Below are positions 9,501 to 16,842 of a DNA stretch of 64,000 nt, in pieces. The notes under the pieces were generated by a model, which saw only the letters and a list, made by a program, of their open reading frames with translations, had not been told where the DNA came from and did not search any database. The stretch spans positions 8,933-72,932 of the forward strand of contig USEY01000009.1 of assembly GCA_900553815.1 (NCBI GenBank), in the 5' to 3' direction. The DNA is from an uncultured Bacteroides sp. (GTDB lineage Bacteria; Bacteroidota; Bacteroidia; Bacteroidales; Bacteroidaceae). Positions within the stretch are counted from its first letter, which is position 1. The number at the start of each line of letters is the position of its first letter. Made by a program: the position numbers and the translations under genes.

Positions 9501-9895
9501 ACCGTTGTGTCTATATGATGGCTTCAAGAGATGTTAGAGGCGCTACATTCACGGAGGTTCTTGATAGATATATGCCGGGCGTTAATGAAAGCGCGTTCCT
9601 TCCAGCGTGGAGTCCTACCAGTACATGGTATCCTGTGTCAAGTTTATGGCTGGAAGACGGTAGTTATTTGCGACTTAAAAATATAAGTGTATCTTATGAC
9701 TTTAGCATAAAGAAGTTTGCAGATATAACATTATCACTTAATGCGACTAACCTGTTTACATTGACAAAGTATAAAGGTATAGATCCAGAAGCAAGTAATG
9801 TTGGAGCTGGAACTTCTGACTTGATGCAGGGATTGGATTATGGAGCTTATCCTAACTCAAAATCTGTAACATTTGGTGTTAATCTCAGATTTTAA
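6548..9895 (+). CDS. SusC-like TonB-dependent transporter with STN signalling domain
   Basis: 1115 aa; ATG 6548, or M-K-N-N-F at 6563, precedes a signal peptide ending near residue 43. Residues about 52-120 are an STN domain, 136-208 a carboxypeptidase-regulatory-like domain (S-G-R-V-V-D-A-F-G-E-P-I-P-G-V), about 214-340 the plug (D-E-V-V-V-I-G-Y-G-T; V-R-I-R-V-R-G-A-N-S), and the rest the 22-strand barrel ending in an aromatic residue (L-R-F). It imports oligosaccharide across the outer membrane. The STN domain marks it as the sensor for the upstream sigma/FecR pair. Codon use is strikingly A+T-rich (many AGA, TTA, AAT) compared with 4.7-6.4 kb and 23-38 kb, suggesting acquisition of this part from another source. 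Confidence 0.95.
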   Translation: MRAHLMKNNFVSKAFHASVVFRSLAMFCFLLFACVCDLYATGAQSLNSLITINQNNAELLHIMGDIEEQSNYLFVYNKDVDVHRNVSLHVVDKPLNTVLTDLFGNSDVRFAIEGSYIVLSTAKNTERSQNTDQSDISVSGRVVDAFGEPIPGVTVQVEGTTVGAITDLNGNYKLAVPSEGSVLVFSFIGYQSVKATVGSQRTINITLKEDTQALDEVVVIGYGTARKSDLTGSLSSVSDDSFKDQKVTRVDQALQGRAAGVQVSSTVGAPGGEVRIRVRGANSVLGDNSPLFVVDGIVGVDFTSINPNDIQSMEVLKDASSTAIYGSRGANGVILITTKSGSKDDKINVSYSGNFTVSRIIKNYDLLSAGQYAEVYNAHQAAYGLGDYFSEDEIQSYYANGGFDYVDAVLRTAISHEHQLSIDGGNKKTQWRVSANYLDQQGIVRQSDYNRFNIRANINSQVNDKLSFRFNLNSSTSRGLNNNGYSGANTILNQALAWAPTTNPYDADGELVKSDPTGSLKSNPLALLYDAENVSNKTFITTLAGANYKIFPELSLDFQAAYDQIFDKTRGWKGKDAAGASGSTSANTMTADASTIQTTTQLSYNKTFGKHTINAVAAFETQSYNYKSVTASATNLTFPELKYDNLSQAETYKTESGYSMWSLVSYLARVNYSYDSRYLASVSVRRDGSSKFAEGNKFSTFPAAALAWNIRNESFMEDVDLISALKLRASWGLTGSQAIEPYATKSAFGSATYAFAMGNTTSGIQLSNPANSNLKWETTEQMNVGIDLGLFNNRLLIEADYYLKTTRDLLLNKTVASYQGGGSIVSNIGSIRNSGFDLNVTGRIIETQDLSLESTLNFSTLNNEVLDLGDDEVVYLASNLTGINDGAYDFLYKVGEPLGTLYGLKYLGPWQKSQAEEAAKYGCVPGDARYADLDNNGIYDSSDYQIIGHSMPKYTLGWNTNFRYKNLAVNMFFQGVFGLDKLNYNRCVYMMASRDVRGATFTEVLDRYMPGVNESAFLPAWSPTSTWYPVSSLWLEDGSYLRLKNISVSYDFSIKKFADITLSLNATNLFTLTKYKGIDPEASNVGAGTSDLMQGLDYGAYPNSKSVTFGVNLRF

Positions 9896-9907
9896 ATCTA
9901 AAAACAG

Positions 9908-9999
9908 GTCCACTTCAAAAAGAGTTTTTGATAGAATCCAATTCTCTACAGATACCTTTGAGAGAGGTAGAATTGAGAAATACATTTTTTTAAGTGGAC
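9908..9999. repeat. Nested inverted-repeat element between susC and susD
   Basis: 92 bp with terminal inverted repeats GTCCACTT (9908-9915) and AAGTGGAC (9992-9999), extended inward by A-run/T-run pairing, and an inner inverted repeat CAATTCT (9939-9945) against AGAATTG (9969-9975). The whole element can fold into one long hairpin. Either a MITE-like insertion or a structured element that sets the susC:susD transcript ratio. Confidence 0.6.
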
Positions 10000-10046
10000 T
10001 CAAAACTAACTCATACCAGTATATAACTTAGTATAAAATTTAGAAA

Positions 10047-11525
10047 ATGAAAAATACGATTATAAAAATAGCTTGTGTAATTGCAAGTATGGCAAGCTTT
10101 AATTCTTGTTCGGATTATCTTACGGAAAAAACGAATGGAAAGGTTTTTGATAATGTCTTGACAGAAGAAGCCGGTCTTGATGCTGCACTGACAGGTGCTT
10201 ATAATGGATTGAACTCTCCTTGGGCTTGGGGGCTCTGTAATGGGACATTTCATCAAATGTTAGCAGGTGGAGATGATTTATATTGTCCTACAACTGATGC
10301 AAATGGAACTCAATTTGATAGATGTAATGTGACAGATTCAAATGGTTCATTTGGTAGCACTTGGAATGGCCTTTATAAAACAGTAATAGGTGCAAATCTT
10401 GTTATCAACAATTATGAGAATTGTTCTGGTTCAGAAGAAAATATTACTCAAATGGCTGGTGAGGCTTATTTCCTTAGAGCCTATGCTTATTTTATGTTGG
10501 TAAGGACATGGGGAGAGATACCTCTTGTATTATCTGATAAGTATACGGAAGAGGAAGCATCAATGGAAGCTGCATCGGAAGAAAAGATTTATGAGCTGAT
10601 AGAATCTGATATTGATAATGCTGTGAATATGCTTGGAAGTACCAGACGTAATAATGAGATAGGAAGACCTAGTTCACTTGTTGCTCGTGCATTGAGAGCT
10701 GAAATATATCTTACTGAGGCTGGTTGGCCATTAAAAAAAGAAGGATATTATGAGAAAGCAGCGTTAGAAGCAAAAGCAGTGCTCGACGCAAGTTCTGCTG
10801 CGGGTTTTGCTCTTGAAGAAAATTTTGCAGATCTTTTCAAAAATAAGGAGGAAGAGGATTGCATCACCTCTGAAGACTTATTTGTCATAGCTGCTAGTAC
10901 AAATGAATATGTTGTTTATTATGGTGCATGGAGTGAGCCGAGTGAAATTGGAGGTTGGGATATTTTGTTTGCGGAAGTTGGTTTTATGGAAAGATTTCCT
11001 GAAGGAATACGTAAAGATTTAACTTTCTATACAAAATATACTAATTCAAATGGTGAAGAAATTAGTTGGGAAAATTGGAAATGCAAACATCCTGGAATCC
11101 TGAAATTGATGAAATATCCTCAAGGAGGTGCGAATAATTATGCAAATTGTAATTCTGTACTTCCTGTTCATTTGCTCAGACTTTCTCAGACTGCACTTAC
11201 ATATGCCGAAGCTGCAGCTCGCTCAACGGGAGCAGACTCAGATGCTTATTATTGGATTAATAAAATCAGAACAAGGGCAGGTCTTGATGAATTATCTGGA
11301 TTATCGAATGAGGATTTTATTGAAGCTTGTGTTAATGAAAGAGCTTGGGAATTTGCAGGTGAGTTTGTAAGATGGTATGATCTCCTTCGTTTAGAAAGGG
11401 TTGAAGATTCTTTTAACTACAAGAATTATGAATATGACCAGACTAATTTACATAATTCCGGTGATTCGAGATATACTTTCCCGATTCCTGCCTATGATTC
11501 ATTGATTAATCCCAATCTTAAGTGA
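10047..11525 (+). CDS. SusD/RagB-family outer-membrane glycan-binding lipoprotein
   Basis: 492 aa. Signal peptide with lipobox S-F-N-S-C, lipidated cysteine at residue 21. SusD-type N-terminal features (D-Y-L-T-E-K; L-T-G-A-Y-N-G-L) and TPR-like helices (A-Y-F-L-R-A-Y-A-Y-F, about residues 140-150) are followed by the C-terminal RagB/SusD region (K-I-R-T-R-A-G-L; N-E-R-A-W-E-F-A-G-E-F-V-R-W-Y-D-L-L-R; Y-T-F-P-I-P). It forms the lid over the SusC barrel and binds the PUL substrate at the surface. It follows susC by 151 bp containing the inverted-repeat element and abuts the GH5 gene. Confidence 0.94.
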   Translation: MKNTIIKIACVIASMASFNSCSDYLTEKTNGKVFDNVLTEEAGLDAALTGAYNGLNSPWAWGLCNGTFHQMLAGGDDLYCPTTDANGTQFDRCNVTDSNGSFGSTWNGLYKTVIGANLVINNYENCSGSEENITQMAGEAYFLRAYAYFMLVRTWGEIPLVLSDKYTEEEASMEAASEEKIYELIESDIDNAVNMLGSTRRNNEIGRPSSLVARALRAEIYLTEAGWPLKKEGYYEKAALEAKAVLDASSAAGFALEENFADLFKNKEEEDCITSEDLFVIAASTNEYVVYYGAWSEPSEIGGWDILFAEVGFMERFPEGIRKDLTFYTKYTNSNGEEISWENWKCKHPGILKLMKYPQGGANNYANCNSVLPVHLLRLSQTALTYAEAAARSTGADSDAYYWINKIRTRAGLDELSGLSNEDFIEACVNERAWEFAGEFVRWYDLLRLERVEDSFNYKNYEYDQTNLHNSGDSRYTFPIPAYDSLINPNLK

Positions 11526-11536
11526 TAATATCTTCT

Positions 11537-12766
11537 ATGAAAAAGTTATTCTTTTTTGTTCTTGTAGCAATATGTGTTTGTGCATGTTCCAAGAACAATA
11601 TATTAAAAAATAATTTTGTTCGTGTTGAAGGAGTTAATTTAATAGATTCTAATGGTAATAAATTATTTATTAAAGGTACAAATCTTGGCTGCTGGTTAAA
11701 TCCTGAAGGATATATGTTCGGATTTGGTGTAGCTAGTTCTGCAAGGCTGATTGATGAAATGTTTTGCGAATTAGTAGGCCCTGAAAGAACTGCTGAGTTT
11801 TGGAAAACCTTTAAGGATAATTATGTAACAAGAAGTGATATAGAATATATCTCTTCTTGTGGAGCCAATACAATACGTATTCCTTTTAATTATAGGCTAT
11901 TCACTGATGAAGATTATATGGGTTTAACATCTGCTCAAGATGGCTTTGCAAGAATAGATTCTGTAGTTAAGTGGTGTAGCGAATTTGGTTTATACGTAAT
12001 TCTTGATATGCATGCTGCTCCGGGAGGACAAACAGGTGACAATATTGACGACAGCTATGGATATCCTTGGCTTTTTGAGAGTAAAGCCTGTCAAGAGCTT
12101 TTTTATGATATTTGGACAAGAATAGCAGATCATTATAAGAATAATCCGGTCGTTTTAGGTTATGAACTTATGAATGAACCTATTGCACCATATTTTGATA
12201 ACCAGGATTTCCTTAATGAAAAATTCATACCAATATGTAAGGAAGCTGTAGCAAGAATACGTAAAGTTGATAGTAACCATATTATACTTCTTGGTGCTCC
12301 TCAATGGAATACAAATTTTAAACCGGTAACTGACTGGAATTTTGATTCCAATATGATGCTTACTTGTCATCGTTATGGAGGTGAAGCGAGTGTTGAGGGT
12401 ATCCGTGATTATATAGAGTTTCGAGATAAAACGGGATTGCCAATGTATATGGGTGAAATAGGGCATAATACAATGGAATGGCAGTCTACATATAGTAAGA
12501 TTTTGCAAGAGAATAATATTGGTTACACATATTGGCCTTACAAGAAGAGAGAGATTGAGTGTATGGTAGCTTTTGAAGTTCCAGAGATTTGGGATAAGAT
12601 TATTACACCATTTGCTAATAATAAGCGAGGCGATTTTAATGAGATACGCGTCGCTCGTCCTAATCAGGAGAATGCATATAAAGCGATGATGGAGTTGGCA
12701 GAAAATATCAGATTTGAACATTGCCATCCATTGACCGATTATATTAACTCAATGATGCTCAAATAG
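11537..12766 (+). CDS. GH5 family exported glycosidase (endo-beta-glucanase-like lipoprotein)
   Basis: 409 aa from ATG 11537; a GTG overlapping the susD stop at 11522 is an alternative, but the signal peptide starts at M-K-K-L-F-F-F. Lipobox V-C-A-C with Cys17. Clan GH-A barrel with GH5 landmarks: G-T-N-L-G-C-W-L-N near 47-55, I-R-I-P-F-N near 113-118, D-M-H-A-A-P-G near 157-163, acid/base E214 (L-M-N-E-P) and nucleophile E307 (M-G-E-I-G-H). Expected to cut a beta-linked glucan or related backbone at the cell surface. Subfamily cannot be set by eye. Translation is probably coupled to susD. A 16-bp stem hairpin follows it. Confidence 0.88.
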   Translation: MKKLFFFVLVAICVCACSKNNILKNNFVRVEGVNLIDSNGNKLFIKGTNLGCWLNPEGYMFGFGVASSARLIDEMFCELVGPERTAEFWKTFKDNYVTRSDIEYISSCGANTIRIPFNYRLFTDEDYMGLTSAQDGFARIDSVVKWCSEFGLYVILDMHAAPGGQTGDNIDDSYGYPWLFESKACQELFYDIWTRIADHYKNNPVVLGYELMNEPIAPYFDNQDFLNEKFIPICKEAVARIRKVDSNHIILLGAPQWNTNFKPVTDWNFDSNMMLTCHRYGGEASVEGIRDYIEFRDKTGLPMYMGEIGHNTMEWQSTYSKILQENNIGYTYWPYKKREIECMVAFEVPEIWDKIITPFANNKRGDFNEIRVARPNQENAYKAMMELAENIRFEHCHPLTDYINSMMLK

Positions 12767-12794
12767 TAATTTGTTAAAAGATTGCTTAATTTTC

Positions 12795-12835
12795 TTTTCT
12801 ACATCCTGATATTTTACAGATCAGGATGTAGAAAA
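12795..12835. terminator. Long hairpin after the GH5 gene
   Basis: Perfect 16-bp stem, TTTTCTACATCCTGAT (12795-12810) against 12820-12835, with a 9-nt loop, 29 bp after the GH5 stop. The T and A runs are part of the stem, so it may act on either strand; termination is probably partial, since related genes continue downstream. Confidence 0.55.
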
Positions 12836-13078
12836 TATTATGTTATGGAAATTGCCTAATATGAAGAATTTTATATAATAAGGCATTGAAGATTAGCTGT
12901 CGTACTGCTTTCCCCTAATAGAATTCATAGGATTTTGTTATACTAAAACTTTATTTATGCTCTGTAGACTCTTTAGTATATAAATGAATGGATAGTCTCC
13001 CCTCACTGTTCTAGGGTTTGATAGAATAAAAATGTATAGCAGAGTTAGCTGAAAATTGTAACTATAGAGGTTTCTCCT

Positions 13079-13155
13079 TAAACTCCTAAGCCCGCTGGCG
13101 GGCAATAACTCCCTCTAACTCCTTTTAACTCCTTAGAAGTTGGGTTTGTGAAACT
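13079..13155. repeat. AACTCC/GCCCGC palindromic repeat, copy 1
   Basis: A stretch with AACTCC units around the palindrome GCCCGCTGGCGGGC (13090-13103), then TAACTCC repeats and GTGAAACTTGAATC. Related copies lie at 52617-52697 and 53055-53145. Confidence 0.6.
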
Positions 13156-13236
13156 TGAATCATTGAATATTGGGATTTCTTTTTAAGACAAAAGTGTGTC
13201 GATAGCCATATTGTTTAATTAATAAAATCTAGAGAC

Positions 13237-15186
13237 ATGAAGAAGATAATCGGTAAAGTATTAATTATAATTGGTTTTGTATGTTTATGTGCTTGTGGAC
13301 AAACAAAGCCTGATTTTTGTGTTCAATTTGATAGCACAAAGGAAGTATCGGGACAAAAATTTGCTTTAAAGGATTTAAATTCTGAGCTTCCAGCAGATTG
13401 GGATGGATATAACTATGTAGTGGTAGAATTTAAGAGTAGTACGGCGCAACGTTTTCAGTTAGGTTTCACGACGAAAACAGGATATAATGAACTTCGTATA
13501 ATGTCTTATGTGCCAAATGCTTGGAATAAATTGGCAATCCCATTGAAGTTTTTTACAGATTTGCCAGATCCTAGAGTCGATTTAGCTGCTACAAATAATT
13601 ATGCTCGTTATACAGGTTGGATAAATTTGGGTGGTAAGCGTGGCCCTCTGCATCAGGTAGATTCAATAGGATTGCGCATGAGGAAACCTATAGGTAATCC
13701 TACGATAGAATTACGTTCTATTTCTTTATCAGTTGAAGATCCTGGCGATGTGTATATGGGTGAAAAACCTGCAGTGGATGAATTTGGGCAATCAAATCTT
13801 ATGGATTGGCCAGGGAAGATACATTCTTTGGAGGAATTGGAACGTGCTTGGAAAGAAGAAGAACGTAATATGAAAAGTGGATCGTATGATTACTCAACAT
13901 ACGGTGGATATATGTCTCAGCGTGTAAAAGGGACAGGATTTTTCCGTACTGAAAAGATAGATGATCGTTGGTGGTTGGTTGACCCTGAGGGTTATTTGTT
14001 TCTTTCTGTAGGTGTTGATTGTGTTGGTATTGGAAATGGTTTGCATGTTCGTGATTACAATAAGCGTTCTGACATGTATAAAGAATTACCTCCTGAAGAC
14101 CTTATGCGTAAAATGGGTAATGTTGATAGAAATGGAGAGGTGTCATATTCGTATGGCTTATGGAATTTATATCGCCGATATGGTGATGATTTTAAGGAAA
14201 AGGCTATTGATATGGTATTTAAGCGTATGGATAAATGGGGAATTAATACCATAGCGAATTGGTCAAGCCGTGATATTATGTTGAAAAACAGGAAGGCATT
14301 CCTGGTTCCATTATCAGGTGTTGGAATCGCAGATGATTTGATGGGCTTATGTGATATATATGATCCTTCCTATACAAAAACTTTAGATGAAAATCTGGAG
14401 AAATTTGTTAAACCTTTTGTTGGGAATCCTTGGTTGATAGGCTACTTTATTGGAAATGAACCTGCTTGGTTGGATGAGGAAAGTAGACTGTGTGAGATTA
14501 TTTTGCATGGAAAGGACAGACCTATTAAAAGAGAACTGGAGGCTTATTTGCAGAAGGTGGGCGATACAAAGGAAAATAGGACTGCTTTTATCATTGATAC
14601 ATTTAGTAAGTTTTTGAAGTTGACTGATGACTTTTTGAAGAAGCATGATCCGCAACATTTGAATCTGGGAATTCGTTTTGGTAATATAATGAAGTTGGAT
14701 GAGCGGATATTGAGAGCCTGTGGCGAGGTCTTTGACGTGTTTAGTTTCAATTGCTATGATCTTCGTCCTAATCCTGACATGTTAAATCGTGCTAGTACAT
14801 TAACTGGCCTTCCTTTGTTGATTGGAGAATATCATTTTGGTACAGTGGACAGAGGAATGGCTCAGTCTTTGTGGCAGGTAGATTCGCAGGAACAACGTGG
14901 AGTGGCTTATCGCTATTATACGGAGAATGCTTATGCACATCCGGCGTTGGTCGGCACTGGATATTTTCAGTGGTGTGATCAGGACTTGACGGGAAGAAGA
15001 GATGGTGAAAACTATAATTGTGGTTTAATAGATGTAACAGATCGCCCTTATGAGGAACAGGTTCAGGCTATGATGGAAACAGCCAAGCATTTGTATAAAA
15101 TACATAAAGGTGAAAGAATGCCTTTTGATAAGATACCTAATAATGCTCGAGGTCATGAGTTGATTCCTGATTTATGGAATGAATAA
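13237..15186 (+). CDS. GH50/agarase-like clan GH-A glycosidase, lipoprotein
   Basis: 649 aa. Lipobox L-C-A-C with Cys20. Residues about 25-170 form a beta-rich, CBM-like domain; then V-D-E-F-G-Q near 180 and W-P-G-K begin a (beta/alpha)8 barrel as in GH50 beta-agarases and their relatives. Landmarks: R-W-W-L-V-D-P-E-G near 244-252, N-T-I-A-N-W near 337-342, acid/base candidate E408 (I-G-N-E-P-A-W) and nucleophile candidate E531 (L-I-G-E-Y-H-F-G). GH50 members act on beta-linked galactose in agarose, but this branch is often only annotated agarase-like and the neighbours do not point to agarose. I call the fold with confidence and the substrate as unknown. Confidence 0.7.
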   Translation: MKKIIGKVLIIIGFVCLCACGQTKPDFCVQFDSTKEVSGQKFALKDLNSELPADWDGYNYVVVEFKSSTAQRFQLGFTTKTGYNELRIMSYVPNAWNKLAIPLKFFTDLPDPRVDLAATNNYARYTGWINLGGKRGPLHQVDSIGLRMRKPIGNPTIELRSISLSVEDPGDVYMGEKPAVDEFGQSNLMDWPGKIHSLEELERAWKEEERNMKSGSYDYSTYGGYMSQRVKGTGFFRTEKIDDRWWLVDPEGYLFLSVGVDCVGIGNGLHVRDYNKRSDMYKELPPEDLMRKMGNVDRNGEVSYSYGLWNLYRRYGDDFKEKAIDMVFKRMDKWGINTIANWSSRDIMLKNRKAFLVPLSGVGIADDLMGLCDIYDPSYTKTLDENLEKFVKPFVGNPWLIGYFIGNEPAWLDEESRLCEIILHGKDRPIKRELEAYLQKVGDTKENRTAFIIDTFSKFLKLTDDFLKKHDPQHLNLGIRFGNIMKLDERILRACGEVFDVFSFNCYDLRPNPDMLNRASTLTGLPLLIGEYHFGTVDRGMAQSLWQVDSQEQRGVAYRYYTENAYAHPALVGTGYFQWCDQDLTGRRDGENYNCGLIDVTDRPYEEQVQAMMETAKHLYKIHKGERMPFDKIPNNARGHELIPDLWNE

Positions 15187-15253
15187 ACTGGCAAACATGT
15201 CTACTATGTTTAATTGTATATGATATTATTTGTTTATTAAAAAGAAAAACGAT

Positions 15254-16537
15254 ATGAAAACATTGTTATATGGTATTATGTGTATGGCTGCATTAACGGC
15301 ATGCAGTGGAACGTCGGATAAAGATGGAGTTGCAGTGAAGGAATCTGCAACAGGTTGGAATGTATGTATAAATGGACGTACTACTTATATAAATGGTGTC
15401 GGTGGTACGAATCGATTAGATATTGCATCTGCAAGTGGCGCAAATGCGTTTCGGACATGGGGAGGAGATGTCGAGTCTATTCAAAAGGATTTGGAATTAG
15501 CACGTAAGAATCACATGTATGTTATGCAGGGTATTAGTTTACCCAAAGATTCAACTAAATATTCAGATCCGGATTTTAGGCAGAAGAAAATAGAGGAAGT
15601 GCGATTGCTGGCACAGACTTTTAAGAATGACACTAGTATTTTTGCATGGGGTATTGGTAATGAAATAGAACTGGATAATGCAGCTAATACTCCTACAGCA
15701 TGGGAATTTGTAGGTATCTTAGCCAATGAAATAAAATCTATAGATTCCAGACATTTGGTCTCAACGGTGATTTCTCATCATCCGGCGGCATTGGAGTTAA
15801 TAGCTCAATATGCTCCAAATCTGGATTTTGTTGGAATTAATAGTTATGGTGATATTTTGAATGTGAAGAAGGTGTTTGCCGAATCATCTTATAAAGGTCC
15901 TTATTTGATTACGGAATGGGGACCTACAGGATGGTGGGAGACAAAACTCACAGATTGGAAGGCTCCTATTGAACAGACAAGTGAGGAGAAAAGAATTGTG
16001 TATGAGGAACGGTATAAGAATGCGATAGCCAGTGATCCTCGTTGTATGGGCTCATTTGTGTTCTTGTGGGGACAGAAGGAGGAACGCACACCGACCTGGT
16101 TCTGTATGTTTGTAGAAGACGATGTGGAGGGGCTTCCTTTGAAAGGTGAGAAGACTCCTATGGTAGAGGCTATGGAAAGAGTATGGACAAAAGCAGAGCC
16201 GAAGCAAACTGCTCCTGTTGTTAAGAATATGACAATTAATGATATCTCATTTAATCCTTATGTAAAAGTGAATCAGTCTTTTGATGGAAGAGTGGATGTG
16301 TCGGATAGAGAAGGTGATAAGTTGACTTATGTATGGGAAGTATTGAAAGAGGCAACAATTACCGCTACGGGTGGTGCATACGAGCCTCGTCCTGACAGAG
16401 TTGGGGAAGTTAAAGTTACTGATACTAACTCATTGCAGTTGTCTATGTCAGAGAAAGGATATTATCGTTTATATGTATATGTATTGGATAATACTGGTTT
16501 TGTGGCAACCGCAAATGTTCCTTTTGCAGTTCAATAA
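15254..16537 (+). CDS. GH158-like endo-beta-1,3-glucanase candidate, lipoprotein
   Basis: 427 aa from ATG 15254. Lipobox L-T-A-C with Cys17. A compact clan GH-A barrel (about residues 33-315) with acid/base candidate E137 (W-G-I-G-N-E-I-E) and nucleophile candidate E221 (L-I-T-E-W-G-P), then a C-terminal Ig-like domain (about 330-427). Barrel plus Ig domain, length and spacing of the two glutamates match what I recall of the Bacteroides uniformis GH158 endo-beta-1,3-glucanase; this is recollection, not a search. A GH2-C-like or unclassified GH-A family is the alternative. It lies 67 bp after the agarase-like gene. Confidence 0.6.
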   Translation: MKTLLYGIMCMAALTACSGTSDKDGVAVKESATGWNVCINGRTTYINGVGGTNRLDIASASGANAFRTWGGDVESIQKDLELARKNHMYVMQGISLPKDSTKYSDPDFRQKKIEEVRLLAQTFKNDTSIFAWGIGNEIELDNAANTPTAWEFVGILANEIKSIDSRHLVSTVISHHPAALELIAQYAPNLDFVGINSYGDILNVKKVFAESSYKGPYLITEWGPTGWWETKLTDWKAPIEQTSEEKRIVYEERYKNAIASDPRCMGSFVFLWGQKEERTPTWFCMFVEDDVEGLPLKGEKTPMVEAMERVWTKAEPKQTAPVVKNMTINDISFNPYVKVNQSFDGRVDVSDREGDKLTYVWEVLKEATITATGGAYEPRPDRVGEVKVTDTNSLQLSMSEKGYYRLYVYVLDNTGFVATANVPFAVQ

Positions 16538-16634
16538 CTATATCAGATTGAGAGGATAACTATATATTTATCTGATGTATATCTTATATTCAAATTTAGC
16601 GGGTGTACGAGGATTAATATGTTGATTTTTCTAT

Positions 16635-16674
16635 GATGAATGGACTTTAAGCCTGCCTGGCAAGTCCATTCATC
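16635..16674. terminator. Hairpin before the twin beta-helix genes
   Basis: Perfect 13-bp stem GATGAATGGACTT (16635-16647) against 16662-16674, loop 14 nt, with CTAT/ATAG flanks that can extend it. No T-run follows on the plus strand, so it may be an RNA-processing or stability structure rather than a full terminator. It lies in the 305-bp gap (16538-16842) that is otherwise empty. Confidence 0.4.
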
Positions 16675-16842
16675 ACTCATATAGAAAGGCGCAGACACAA
16701 TTAATTATATATGACAGTTGATAGAGGTAGTTGATTGCCTTTTGGGCAATGCTTTGGGATGGCGTCAGGTATTGATATTGTTTCCTTCTGGTATTTTGTT
16801 AAATTAGTAAAATGCTTTGTTGTAAACAATGCACGGATAATT

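Larger units (their letters stand above)
12767..13236. other. Intergenic region inside the PUL
   Basis: 470 bp separating susCD-GH5 from the next enzymes. It contains the long hairpin at 12795-12835 and, at about 13079-13155, a degenerate copy of the AACTCC/GCCCGC palindromic repeat. No gene seen. A separate promoter for the downstream enzymes may lie just before 13237. Confidence 0.5.
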
